Of a stretch of 64,000 nucleotides of DNA, positions 1 through 10,752 are shown one piece after another. The stretch lies in the NCBI GenBank assembly GCA_030770425.1, contig JASJFT010000116.1:1-64000 (forward strand), read 5' to 3'. The translations under genes and the position numbers were made by a program. Each line of letters opens with the position of its first letter. The stretch's first letter is position 1. The notes beneath the pieces were generated by a model. That model saw nothing but the letters and a program-made list of their open reading frames with translations. It was not told the DNA's origin and made no database searches. Origin of the DNA: Darksidea phi. Its lineage: Eukaryota > Ascomycota > Dothideomycetes > Pleosporales > Lentitheciaceae.

Positions 1-440
1 CGGCGGCGGGGGGGGCAGGGGGCGGAGCGGGGGCGGCAGGGCCAGCCGCGGCGGCGGCGACGGCGACGGCGCGGCGGGCGACGGCGGCGGTGGCGCGGGC
101 GAGGCTCCGGCGGAGAGCGTTGGGGGGTGGCGGGGGGAGGGGGGGGAGGCCGTCCTCGGCCCTCTGTATGAGCTATGAAAAAGTTAGCTTTTTCCTGCTC
201 GCTAGGGTAAAAAATACAGCTAAACGACAGAAGGTGAAAGATAGGAAGTAAAAGATAGGAAGTGAAAGACACAGGAAGTGCTGGAAAAACTGTATAAATG
301 GCAGGATAGTAAGAACTAACCCGAAGCTCATAGTCAGCCCTCGCGGTCCTCAAGGACCCGAAGGCGACACACACGGCGAGAGCCGCGACCACGACGCTCG
401 CCAAGATGCCGGCGGCGATGGCGATCTGCGTCCACGCCAT
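1..440 (-). CDS. Small predicted membrane protein, 5' part (runs off the left edge)
   Basis: Exon 1 is 440-321 (40 codons): ATG, then a hydrophobic segment (AGILASVVVAALAVCVAF), then a short charged stretch. A GTTAGT donor follows. The intron is about 148 nt and ends at a TAG (exon 2 from 172) or a CAG (exon 2 from 163); both keep the frame. Exon 2 is very GC-rich and encodes a Pro/Ala/Arg-rich tail that continues past base 1. The leader upstream of the ATG is a CAA/CAG repeat. The plan (one membrane segment in exon 1, an intron near 150 nt, an Ala/Arg/Pro-rich exon 2) matches the gene at 48906-49510. I recognise no family. The splice model is inferred, and the GC-rich tail could be mis-framed. 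Confidence 0.5.
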   Translation of the reverse strand, partial: MAWTQIAIAAGILASVVVAALAVCVAFGSLRTARADYELRVSSYYPAIYTVFPALPVSFTSYLLLPIFHLLSFSCIFYPSEQEKANFFIAHTEGRGRPPPPPPATPQRSPPEPRPRHRRRRPPRRRRRRRRGWPCRPRSAPCPPRR

Positions 441-442
441 AG

Positions 443-480
<38 letters not shown>

Positions 481-545
481 GCTGCTGCTGCAGTTGTTGT
501 TGTTGTTGTTGTTGTTGCTGTTGTTTTTGCTGCTGCTGCTGTTGT
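441..545 (-). repeat. CAA/CAG trinucleotide repeat
   Basis: On the minus strand this is a nearly pure run of CAA with interspersed CAG triplets. It ends just before the ATG of the small membrane-protein gene, so it most likely forms that gene's 5' leader. Read in another frame it gives a poly-glutamine ORF, which I do not take as a protein. Confidence 0.85.
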
Positions 546-560
546 TTAGTGGTCAAAAGA

Positions 561-803
561 TCAAGGGAACGGAGGGAGAGCAGGCTTTTTATTATTGCAT
601 GATGTCGTTGCTTCCTCAGTCTCGATGGTTAGTTCCTTCCTCAACTTGAGGATTTCGTGGGATAGGCAGCAAGCACCACCCGATAACAGTGCTTCAAATA
701 CCACGAAGAAGAATATTATTGACATTAAAGATTTTCCCGGTGCGAATATACAAAGCGACATTGCAAGCTGGGAACTAGTTATATAATTTAAACGTCTTGC
801 CAT
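561..803 (-). CDS. Possible 80-aa hydrophobic small ORF
   Basis: ATG at 803. It encodes a hydrophobic segment around residues 24-48 followed by a charged stretch (HEILKLRKELTIETEEA). It sits upstream of the CAA repeat on the same strand. There is no recognised domain and no paralogue in the window. It could be an upstream ORF, a separate small membrane protein, or chance. Confidence 0.22.
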   Translation of the reverse strand: MARRLNYITSSQLAMSLCIFAPGKSLMSIIFFFVVFEALLSGGACCLSHEILKLRKELTIETEEATTSCNNKKPALPPFP

Positions 804-2164
804 AATATAGGAAGAAAAGATGTTGATAAGCGTACTACGAATGAATTATTCTTGAATATCCACGCTAGGGTGGTTAAAAAAGAGCATTTACGCTTTTCTA
901 GGCGTAAAACTTTATCTCCAATAATGTTAAAAGTAGAAGATGAGTAGGAAAAGTAATTCGGAAAGAAAGACTTCGATAACGACAAGAAGAGAGAGAAGAA
1001 AGCTCCACCATAACTATTACTATGAACCCGTGACGAAAAAAGACCTTCAGGACCTTAAAGCTACAGCCCGAGGCCTATTCCACTATTTCCACTCTAACTA
1101 GCTGTTACGCTCGAGGGCTGCTTGCTCGCCGACTCTGCACTTAACGAAAAGTATTTCGGCGAAGCGTATGCGCTTGCTATAGAGCGCAATAATAGGAAGT
1201 CGCTGCCCTCGCAAAACATAGTGTCGCTAAAACAGGCTGCTGACGTTGCCCTGTATGCGACGCTTAACACTAAACTGTGCGGGAAACACGCTGCTTTTAT
1301 TGTGGAAAACGAGGTTTACAGCTTAACTAGGGACTACGCGAATAACTATACGGATGCGGACAGGCTTCGAGAGCTCACTTTTCGCGCTGTACGATACCGT
1401 AATAATACCCTCCGGCAATATAAACACAAGCTCTAGCTGTAAACTTGATAGCACTGAACACGGTGAAGAATGATTATAAGCATCTACTAGCTACCCTCGC
1501 CTCTAAACTTTTAGGATCAGCAAGGCAGCACATAAACTAGTATCAATAGAATGCGTAGCCTCAGGACACCCAAAACTGCGCCTTAGACCGCGCATTAACA
1601 CGGCAGACCATACAACAACACTGCTTCTCGCTAGGTGATATCCACCATCATCCTCGGCGCCTCAAAACGCTATTCACTTATCGCTCATCGCTGACACTCC
1701 CTGTTAGCTGTATGGTACATCCGATGCTATAGACGTGGTGACACGTGCATAGGTATCATTATGCCCTCTTCTTTCCTTATCAGTCTTAAATCTCCTTTTA
1801 TTTGTGCACGACTTACGTAAGGTACCCCACAAGTAATGAGAATGTCGGTGCTTTATCCTACAGACAACGATTCAATTCCTTACTCGAAGGCCTTGTGCCT
1901 GCCGTTCTTATTCCAGCGCCTGTTCTGCTCTGAGGTTGTAATCCATATTGCACACCTTATGTCCGACTACTGACCACTTAAAAGTAGCGGGAACCGCCAC
2001 ACCACGATAATCTCATGGGCTAGCGGAAGCAGTAATATTTTCGGGCAAGCTATAATGAAAGTACAATACTCACTGTGTGAAAAGCTGTTACCTTATGCGA
2101 GATCTGATGAATTGCACACTTCTTTTCACTAAGAAACTATATTCGATGCAACAAATTGCCTTGC
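804..2164. other. Mostly empty region with one short unexplained ORF
   Basis: An open frame at 1122-1436 on the plus strand (about 104 codons, starting at a non-ATG codon) ends at TAG. Its composition is more protein-like than the flanks, but I recognise no family; it may be a fragment of an old mobile element. I see nothing else that can be supported. Confidence 0.4.
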
Positions 2165-4471
2165 TCAAACGAGAAATATATCGTCATGAACCACATCAGG
2201 AGAATCAAGTGCGAAAAGAGAAGTGGGAAAGTGCGTGGCTCCCACTAGACTATGAGTACAACGAGACTTATTCGGTGAGTCCATGTCATTGCATCTCAAA
2301 TTGTCAGCAGGGTGCAAGATAAACGGGTTCCCACATCCATCAAAGTAAGCAATACGATCCCCTTTGACACTTGTATCAGGCACTAAACCGATCATCCCAT
2401 GCTTGGTAACACACATCCGACGGCCAGCGGCTATACTAGAAACCCGGTCCAAGAACGCGCGAAGTTCCGGGTGGTCCTTATCGACGTTGGTCCAGAACTG
2501 GTCTTCCAAGAGAGGTGTTTCGTTTTGTGTTAATGTGAAGAGAGACTTCAAGAGCGTCTGAAATCCGGCACGCCAGATTCTGATCGTTGAAGGGATGCGT
2601 GTATTTTCTTCATGGCCTGAAACTACGGCCTGTTCACTTTCCTCGGGCCTCTTCGTGGCAATGGCCGACTCTTCAACGTCCGAGGTGGTCGAACCGGAAG
2701 CAGGGGGTTGAGTCAGAGCCTCGAATGCCTCCTGGAAGACGATTTCGACCGGGTAATCGTCTGGATTTCCGTCATGTCTGGGTTGGCGGTTGTCCCAAAT
2801 CAGCGTCAGGTTGGGCACGAAGCTCAACAAAAAGTTTTTGATTCCCCCACGGCCATCATATGTTAGGATCGACTGGAATGGGACGTTGCTCATGTGTTCA
2901 ATCTCATCCACGAAAGCCCCGCGTACCTTCAAGGTCCAGTTGTCATCTAATACCTGCATTTGGGCGGGAAACGACTCGTTTAAACTGAGGGGTATGGGCT
3001 CTCTAACATCTTGTAGCCAGCGCTGTATCGGTATTAGTCACCATCTCTCTAGACTGGTATATCTCAGGGGACTTACTGGTACCCACGAAGGAAACACTCC
3101 CTTCTCTGTGTCTGGCTTCCTGAACTCGACTTGTAGCAAAAGTGAAAACCCATCCCCTCGTTCTACGAGAAGCCTTGCAAAGCGGAGAAAGGTGTTCACG
3201 TAGGATTCTCCCACCGCATAGCTGACATGCCTAGCGTAAGAATCCCCGTCAGACGCCAGGCCCAAGAGTGCATAGATTTTGTCTCTGAGATCCGTCGCTT
3301 TGAACCTCGAAGCCTCTTTGAGCTGGTCGATCAATTTTCTTTTAGGTTTCCCGTCGGATACATGAATTCTTTGGAAAAACATTTCGCCGACGGGTGGATA
3401 GGTGAGCGATATTCCATCCTTCGTTGTGGCGTTTTGTAGATTCGTCAAGCTTGGAGGGAACATGTATGCGTTCAATTGCCCACTGTATTGTACAATGGAT
3501 GAAAATGCGCTGATGATCCCCTTCGCATCTAAGTAGAGCTCCCCAGTGAAGAATTCAAGATTCGGGGCAAGAACAAACTCCTGTAGGATCCAGACGCGCG
3601 AAAAGTACTGCGATGACATGAAATTCCGCCACGTGTCCCATAGAGGGCTATCCACAGAAGGAAGCCCAAAGTCTTCGATGAAGAATTCTTGAGTTTTGGA
3701 AATTGTTGATGCGGTTCGGTACTCTTTGTTGAACCCCCCTGGTTCCTTTCCTAACTCTGCATTTTCATCATTACTTATGTTGAAGCATGAACTCATGGGC
3801 TGTGACGCCGTATCCCGACTATTCAGAGTGGTTCGACACTTGTTCGCTGCCTGTAGAATCAAATCGGTAAGTCCGACGAGTTGCGCGCTATCTGGCAGGA
3901 GAGGAAAAGGTATGTAAGCAAGAACCCGCTGCGCTTGTTGGTAGATACGTCGCATGAGAGCAATCTGGCTCTTTTTCTCATCAACGTCGCTTTGATTGAT
4001 ACATAGTGCGTCGACCCACAGGCGGCGGCCGTTCGTACGCTCCCGTAGAGACCGCAGTAAGTTGTAAAGGTTTCGTGTTACGGGAACATGCTTTGATCCA
4101 TTCAAGAAGATTTGCTGCGGGGAAGAGCTATCGCCCCAGACGTATGATAGCGCTTCGTAGCTTTGGAACGAATGGATACGCGTATAAGGGTCCGATGCGT
4201 TTGCATGTTGTCTATGCACATAGTCGAACAGAATTGGGAATAAGCGCTCTTGACCATCATTCGTGGAACCTCGAAACGTGTCAAGACGTTCCGAGGTGAT
4301 TAATTCCGCATCTGATTCTTTGTCGGTAGAGCGCCGAGTGTCGCAATTGAGATCGCAGGGAATGAGCCAGCACGAAATATCGTCGTCAGGTTCGCCAGGA
4401 GCTAAGATCAGGATGCGAATCGAAGTCGACTTTGGCAAGGCCTCGTAAAGGGGCTTCAGCTCATCCATCAT
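2165..4471 (-). CDS. HET-domain protein (heterokaryon incompatibility family), 750 aa
   Basis: Two exons: 4471-3077 (465 codons) and 3022-2165. The intron 3076-3023 is 54 nt, GTAAGT...ACTAATAC...CAG, phase 0. The HET domain (PF06985) starts near residue 105: YEALSYVWGD (105-114) and LWVDALCINQ (151-160), the two hallmark blocks, followed by an alpha-helical stretch to about 280. The splice joins a W-V-P to R-W-L, like the WVPxW motif often seen in the second half of HET proteins. There is no NACHT, ankyrin or WD repeat tail, so this is a stand-alone HET protein. Such proteins trigger cell death on non-self recognition; that role is inferred from the family. The frame is intact. A HeLo gene and a HET relic lie within 12 kb. 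Confidence 0.93.
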
Positions 4472-5700
4472 AGCAAGCTCGCTTTGAAAGCTGGGCGAGA
4501 GAAGGTCCCGGTGAGTATGAAATATGTTGTTAGCTTTGGGGGCGGAATTGTTGGCGCCTAGATTGTGGCTGTGTCGTGTGCTAGATCCGATTGGTAAGCT
4601 TCTGACTTTCTTCGCTGCGTAAGAACTGCCCTTACGTTACTCGCAATCGCGACGCCTCCTTGCGTACCGTATATCACGGCGCTTCGGGTTCTCCGTATGC
4701 TCGGTGCCTCCAATTAGGCGCCACATGATTTTAAAATGTTTGAATACGGTATTCTACCCGGGCCCTTCAGGTTGCTTGTAGATTCTCATCGAAAATACCC
4801 GTACGAAGCACGGGCCTACTACCGTAGCTTGGTAGTTAACACCTACTAATACTTAATACCTACCCTATATAAATGTAATATAGGCACTAGCGCTTATAAT
4901 TATTACTTATTTTAAATAATTTTTTCTTAGATATATATACTATAATTAAGTTAAAAGATTAACTATATTTTAAAATTTTATAAATTCCTAGCCAAAGACT
5001 AAAAAATATGTAAATAAATATAATTCGCGTATTCGATAGCGTAAACGGACGCGATTCTTTACAGCATAATACTATAGCTATAAGGGCTAGCGTAGTTTAT
5101 CGCAGGTATATCTACAGCCTCGCTTCCTTAATAGTAGGGAGAAAACTATGTAGAATTAATGCCCTTGAAGCCTTCAGAATACTAAGTTAGAGAAAATTAG
5201 TTGGTAATATTACACCGGTGGAAGTGGGCGTACGTCTTTTGGCTTTAGGTTGTTGTCGGCCGAGCCTATAGTAATCTCACATGTGATCATCGGGTTGTTT
5301 TGCTCCTTGGGCCCATCGTGAACGCGATTAGCCTTCGAGATACTCTGAACGTCAATAATAACAATGTAGGTACAAGGAATATATGGGATGAATGATGTTG
5401 TATTGTATGTCGTGCCGATAATGAAACGTGAAGGTTCCTGTCCAAGACTAATCACGTGACATTGACTGGCCAGGGCAGCGCAGCCACACGACAACCCTGA
5501 GGCATCCAAAGAAACCATGTCCGTGTACAAATAAAAGTATCAATTTTAAATAAAGGATTTGCCTACAGAAGCATGAGTATGTTCGCGTCCTTGGCGGCGA
5601 ATACGGTGCTAATGTAAGCGCCAAGCTATCCGGCGTCGTCGGCTGTTTAAATCCAGCGGCTCCCCTGCTACCTAACATATACTCTTCCTTCACCGTCAAG
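4472..5700. other. Intergenic region with an AT-rich island
   Basis: About 4850-5200 is strongly A/T-rich (long TA, TTTAAA and TATATA tracts), unlike the flanking genes. This suits RIP-mutated or decayed repetitive DNA, but I could not read a parent gene from it. Minus-strand ORFs at 5210-5855 have no recognisable content. Confidence 0.5.
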
Positions 5701-6525
5701 ATGCAGAACGTACGCGACGCAGCAGCCCGGTTTGTTGGAAATTGGATGGACCGGCGGACGACGAAGAAAGCTAAGGCTAAAAACATGGCGCGCGAGCAAC
5801 GAGAAGTGGAGACACGAGAGCGCTGGACTTCAAGAATTCCTAGCCAACAGTCCACAGACGAAGCCTGCCTCGCAGCACGCGAGGTTCCGATATCAACTCA
5901 GTCGGGCTCAAAGTTCTTTACCATGCTCCCGCTCGAACTCAGGCAGACGATTTATTCTCTGGCATTAGGAGGAGAAAGGTTAAAGCTAGAGCTTGTGGAC
6001 GATCCGAAACGAGCCACCTTCACCATCTCCGTCAATGCTGAGGGGTTGCTTTCATTTCCGAAAACGTGTCGACTAGCCTACGCGGATTCCATCGAGAGTA
6101 TTTACAAGTACAATACATTTAGCACCAACAACCTCGCCTGCATTCTCTTCCTGCCTTGCTTCATCACCCCTCCGTTGTTCAACGCTATTCAATCCCTCGA
6201 GCTGCGATACATAATCCACTTACTGTACATGCATACGTTTCCACCGAAACTTCCGCCTGGAGATGAAGCCACCTACGAAGAAACCTGGGCCGTGCTTTCG
6301 GGCATGAGAGGCCTGAAAAGCTTGGAAGTACACCTTTCTTCATATACCGCATATATGGACGCCGAAATTGAGAAGAAACTATTCCACCCGATGACGAAAT
6401 GCGAAGGAGTGGAGACATTTCGCGTAAGGGTAGACTGGGGGCTTCCCCCGAATGAATCTAAGGAAACAAGATGGCCTTTCCAGGTGGAATGGGCAAGCTC
6501 GCACGGCCAAGAACTACTCATCTAG
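5701..6525 (+). CDS. DUF7730-like protein, 274 aa
   Basis: Single exon. After a basic, disordered N-terminus of about 70 residues comes FFTMLPLELRQTIYSLALGG (about 72-91), an F-box-like opening (LPxExRxxIYxxxLG). A stretch like FPKTCRLAYADSIESIYKYN (about 118-137) follows. This pair is characteristic of the large fungal DUF7730 family, abundant in dothideomycetes. The function is unknown; the opening resembles an F-box, so a protein-interaction role is possible. The frame is intact and the length is typical. It lies between the HET gene and the secreted-protein genes. Confidence 0.78.
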   Translation: MQNVRDAAARFVGNWMDRRTTKKAKAKNMAREQREVETRERWTSRIPSQQSTDEACLAAREVPISTQSGSKFFTMLPLELRQTIYSLALGGERLKLELVDDPKRATFTISVNAEGLLSFPKTCRLAYADSIESIYKYNTFSTNNLACILFLPCFITPPLFNAIQSLELRYIIHLLYMHTFPPKLPPGDEATYEETWAVLSGMRGLKSLEVHLSSYTAYMDAEIEKKLFHPMTKCEGVETFRVRVDWGLPPNESKETRWPFQVEWASSHGQELLI

Positions 6526-6701
6526 TAGAATGTTATCGTTGGTTATTGCAAGATTCGAAATCGACACGCTCTATTTATCAGATTCGTAATATTGAAGAAC
6601 AATGATACAAATGCAAGGTTTTGGCGCATGTGCCATGCTTCTATTCATTTAAACATCTAAAATAACTCTAAAACCAAGTAACGTGCTTTCGCGCAACCGC
6701 A

Positions 6702-8482
6702 TTAGCATGTTATGCATGTTATGTACCTCAGCGGGTTGACAAAGATCTTCTGGCAGTTCACGATAGCACTTCCACCATACTTTTTATCGTTTGAATCCGT
6801 GTTACCTGAGCAAGGTCTGTTAGCATGGTGCTGACTAGGGTGGGGAGACTTTTCTTACATCCGTCGACTGCTGTGCCCACGGCAAGCTTGCAGTCATTTT
6901 CATCAATCTTCTTCGTCGTGGTATCTCCGTTTATGCAACTAGGGTCCGCCACAGCCTTGATCAAGAACGTGGCCCTGGTTCCATCCCAGTAAGTGTAGGT
7001 ATCATCGTAAGTATGCTCGGGAGCAGGACTATCCTTTCCGATGTCTTTGCCCTTGTATTCAGCGCAGAACTTGTTGCCGGCATCGATCGCACTTCCCCTG
7101 TGCATCCAAGCGGAATCTAAAGAGACCTTGTTGCAACTTGGAACTGCTTTTGGCGGATCGGCTGGCTTTGTTGGTTGTGGATCGGTGAAGGTAATCGTCG
7201 GACCAGGGGCAGTGGTGTAAGGGCATGGATCATATGGTGAAGTTGTTGATGTGGCGACGGAAAAGTAGGACTCGTGGTTGTCGCCACACATACAGTAGTT
7301 GACCGGCTCCCTGCCACTGTGAGGGGAGGCTCCATGTTCACACCAGCGCCGCTTCGGTTCGCTACCGTTATCGACAATGAATTGGAGCACTTTTTGCTGA
7401 TCATCCAGCCATTTCTCGTCACGCTGTTGGGCAATGCCGTCGACTTCTCGGATGCATGGACAATCCTTCCACTTGCCCTAGACCACTGTAAGTGCTTGTA
7501 CGTCAACACTCTTTTGGACTACGATCATTTACCTCTGAACATTTCCTTTCCTTCTTTCCACCGTCGCTTGGTCCCTTGCAGTCGTCAGCTTGGCAAACGG
7601 GTCTGTCCTCTCCTGTTGGTGCGGCTGGATCACATCCAGAGGCAGACGTAGGTCCTTTGGTCGAAGTCGGGCTGTTCAACGTCCCGGGAATATTAACGGC
7701 CGGCTGTATAGCTGGAGGCCCCACCGAGTCGCCATGATTCTCCGTGGCAACGATGTACAAGAGAATGAAAGCCCCCAGAGCTTTCGACTTGGTTCCCGTA
7801 ACAGCTTGGAGAACTTCTGCGACATCAGGGGCATTGATAGTGGGCCAATCAAAGAAGTCAAAGTCAAAATCGAGACGCCCACCAGGCCGGATTTCTGCTT
7901 GAACACGGTTCGCAAACTCTATCCTAGCATCGCAGGCTTGCCGTTTCTTGCCAGCACAAGCTGCGGCTACGTCCGATGCGATGCTATTGAGGACATCGTT
8001 GATCTTGGGAATGACTGCAACGCTGACGTCGCCAACGGCCAGTCCATCGGCCGCTGCTGTAGCGGTGACTATGGCGACAGGAGCGCTCTTCGTTACGGCT
8101 GTCGGTACGTTGTTAACAGTGGTAGTCTGAACGACATCTGTTAAGTATTCCGTGTTCACACCGATCCACTACTCCCGGTTAGTTTAAAGCAAGGGAAGGG
8201 ACATTCCCATCTTTGGGCATACCTTTGTCGTTGAGCCGTCAGACTGATAATATTTTGTGTTTGGACCTTGGAGATTCAGACTGTACGGCACGTTAGTTGA
8301 CTGTTTGCATGTGGATTGAGGATGACCCACTATGCGGAGCCAGGTTGTGCCGTGACCGGATCGACACCTATCTGACCTGAAGCAGTAGGCTCAATAGCTC
8401 TAGCGTTGGGAGCATTCACTCGCGCTTGCGCTGCCCATAGGCAGGAAGTGAAGGCGGGCCAAAATAAGACTGTGGAACGCAT
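6702..8482 (-). CDS. Secreted cysteine-containing protein, five exons, 522 aa
   Basis: Exons: 8482-8331, 8280-8223, 8168-7533, 7477-6859 and 6805-6702. Introns of 50-55 nt have good signals (GTGGGT...CTAAC...CAG; GTATGC...CTAAC...TAG; GTAAAT...TAG; GTAAGA...CTAAC...CAG) and all phases agree. The N-terminus (MRSTVLFWPAFTSCLWAAQA) reads as a signal peptide. The last intron splits a Cys codon and joins AVDGC to NTDSNDKKYGGSAIVNC, giving a C-terminal disulfide-type module like those ending many fungal class V chitinase-type proteins. I see no glycosidase catalytic motif. The promoter faces that of the metallopeptidase at 9433. The gene is probably secreted, with a wall- or host-facing role, but the substrate is unknown. 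Confidence 0.72.
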
Positions 8483-8552
8483 GACGGCAAAAGACGTGAC
8501 GAGGCAGTTGCTCTAACTCTTGATGCTTATCAGGCAGAGCAAAGGCCGGAGC

Positions 8553-8560
8553 TCATATAT
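8553..8560 (-). promoter_or_regulatory. Candidate TATA box for the secreted-protein gene
   Basis: A TATATA-type motif about 70 nt upstream of the ATG at 8482, in an otherwise balanced-composition promoter. Position and motif only. Confidence 0.35.
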
Positions 8561-8815
8561 AAGTTCCAGGATTTGGAAGGGATGTATCTTAGGAACTCAT
8601 ATCCGAAATGTAAATAGAATGCAGGAGCCGGACAAATCCTGATGAGCGACATATACCAGGAGTTTACGAGTGTAACCTCGTTAATTCCCGTTTTGTTGCA
8701 TGTTTCTCACCTCAGCCAGCCCCCGGCCGTAAGTTCGGGCTATTTAGCCCTGTTTTCGGCCCCCTAACCGGAGTTGGGGCGGAGTTGTTATTCGTCGCAT
8801 CTATGTCAGACTCCG

Positions 8816-8925
8816 CCCTGCACACTTACTTGTTCTGGCGATTAGAACCGCATTGGCCCCCGATACACCACCCTGCACACTTACCTGTTCTGGCGATTAG
8901 AACTGCATTGTCCCCAGATACACCA
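8816..8925. repeat. Tandem duplication, 2 x 55 bp
   Basis: Two adjacent copies, 8816-8870 and 8871-8925, beginning CCCTGCACACTTAC and ending GATACACCA. They differ at about four positions. They lie in the divergent promoter. Confidence 0.9.
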
Positions 8926-9292
8926 CGTGGTGCGGCTCTTACATCCATTTATAACAACTAACAATGATCCGGCCCAAGGGACACGAGATCCGCGAGTTAA
9001 AAACCCCTGCTCCATCATGTCTAGTCATCCACGTTCGGCTTAGCGCCTCCTATGTGGCCTGAAACTTCTTTGCCAGTCCTGCAACCTTAACTTTAGATTG
9101 CACCTTACGTGAAGCCTTACGTGAACGAGATAGGGTTGCCGAGTCGAAGGATTCGAGTAAATTTGTAAAAATATCAACTTCTCAATGCCAAATGCTCAGC
9201 CCATTGCGACTCCTTCGGCAAATGAGGAAAATACGCACAGACATCCGGTCGAAGTGGGAAGACTTCCGGAAATACGGACGACTCGCCGTGTC

Positions 9293-9299
9293 ATATAAA
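9293..9299 (+). promoter_or_regulatory. Candidate TATA box for the metallopeptidase gene
   Basis: ATATAAA about 135 nt upstream of the ATG at 9433. Motif and position only. Confidence 0.35.
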
Positions 9300-9432
9300 C
9301 CCCATCAGATCCGGCTCCCTTAGATAGTGTTAGCCCCTATCGTTGCTATACCCTTGGATATTGTCAAGTTGCGAGGCGATTGCCGTAACCTAGAGCAAAC
9401 GCACTCGTTCATACTCATTTCTTTCTATCAAG

Positions 9433-10752
9433 ATGAAGGCCATACACGTACTGGCCTCCCTGACAGCACTTTTCGTCGCAGGGAACTCCTACACCATCGA
9501 CGATGATTGTGGAGGTTTGTTCCCAACGTCCTCAGACGAGCTCTAGAACAGTAGCTAAATGCCATACAGAGGATCGCGCCTTTGTCCAGGAACACGCGGA
9601 TGCTGCCTTTGCCCTTGCTGCTGGCGCTGTTACGGAGCTACGGAAAGATCCTCTGAACGCCAATATTGAACATGTGTTCGAGTTGCTGTTCGGGAGGAAG
9701 CCAGGAGACAGGATCCCAGCGCTGAAATTAGTTGAGAGTAAGTGCATATATGGCATGTGGAGATTCGATGCTGACTCAAGCATTCAGCCAGACTTGAAGT
9801 CCTGGCAGCCATTTCGACGCTTGATGGTCCGGTGGGAGACGGTGTTACCGACGTGCGGATATACTGCACCACGAAGAGAATTACAAAGAACAAAGAGGGC
9901 CGTTATGGTAAGTAGAATATAAAATGCTTAGTACAAGCGCATATGCTAATTTTTTTGCTCACAATAGTCAATAAAGGTAATTGCCTTCTACCTCTACGTT
10001 GTTCATGAATAATTACTAACATGAGTGCTTCAGACCAAGACTACGTCTACCCTTTAGGGGAAATCACCAATCGCTGGGCTAGCTGCTGGGATCTCGCACC
10101 ACCTAGTCTAATGATAACAACCAACCCTGACGGCCAACATTCCGAGATCCAGATCTGTCCATGGTACTTAAGAAAAGCTCGAGGGTTCAAATATAGCGAT
10201 TTCAAGAGCGTAAACGCCCTGGTGTTGGGAGGCCTGGCCAAACTCACAATGGACACAATCGCCGATAAGGTCTACACTCCGATCGACTCGTTCCAATTAT
10301 TTGATAAGGTCTTGCTGCATGAGGTCAGTCGGGGATTTATCCAAGTGTGGACGTGCGCTAAGCTTCTACACAGATGACACACTTGGCCCAGGCCGGGCGA
10401 ACAATCGATATGAGCGACCCCGGCGAGCCTTATGGTAAGACAATGAAGCCCCAAAGTGTTGGACCGCGTAATACTAACAATGTATACACAGGTTGGAAAA
10501 ACTGCAGGAATCTAGCCCAGATATTCAATGACAATGGTCAGCAAGGCCACCTTGATCCGCAGAATAACGCCGATTCCGTTGCTCTTATGGCTTCTGGTAT
10601 GTTTGAATGTGCTATCACTTGAGCTATGCTAACGTCTCGCAGCCGTCCAACTGATTACCAGCGGCATCACCGTAAACGATGACGGAACGCTTACTCCTCC
10701 TCAGTCCAGCAAGCGAGATATCCCCATGTATCCGGTTTCTTGGGTTGCATAA
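9433..10752 (+). CDS. Secreted zinc metallopeptidase (aspzincin/M35-like), 314 aa
   Basis: Exons: 9433-9514, 9570-9737, 9788-9907, microexon 9968-9976, 10034-10323, 10374-10434, 10492-10596 and 10643-10752. All phases agree. The N-terminus (MKAIHVLASLTALFVAG) is a signal peptide. HEMTH (222-226), the HExxH zinc site, forms only after splicing of the 10324-10373 intron. AGRTID (230-235), PYGWKNC (242-248) and NADSVALMA (269-277) follow, as in fungal M35/aspzincin-type peptidases; the third zinc ligand is probably D235 or D238. The family cleaves proteins outside the cell. It is divergently paired with another secreted protein, so a role in nutrition or as an effector is possible. The frame is intact. 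Confidence 0.85.

Larger units (their letters stand above)
8483..9432. promoter_or_regulatory. Divergent promoter region between two secreted-protein genes
   Basis: About 950 bp separate the start codons of the minus-strand secreted protein and the plus-strand metallopeptidase. It holds a 55-bp tandem duplication (8816-8925) and an imperfect palindrome around 8724-8765 (GGCCG...TTTAGCCC...CGGCC), with a TATA-like motif near each gene. The sharing suggests co-regulation, which is inference. Confidence 0.5.

Noticed and set aside
350..556. Poly-glutamine ORF
   Set aside because: The CAA/CAG run sits directly before the ATG of a better gene on the same strand and is most simply its leader.
5210..5855. 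Minus-strand ORFs before the DUF7730 gene
   Set aside because: No family features; the second overlaps the real gene in antisense.
8724..8765. Imperfect palindrome in the divergent promoter as a terminator
   Set aside because: Bacterial-type terminators do not apply here; at most a binding site.
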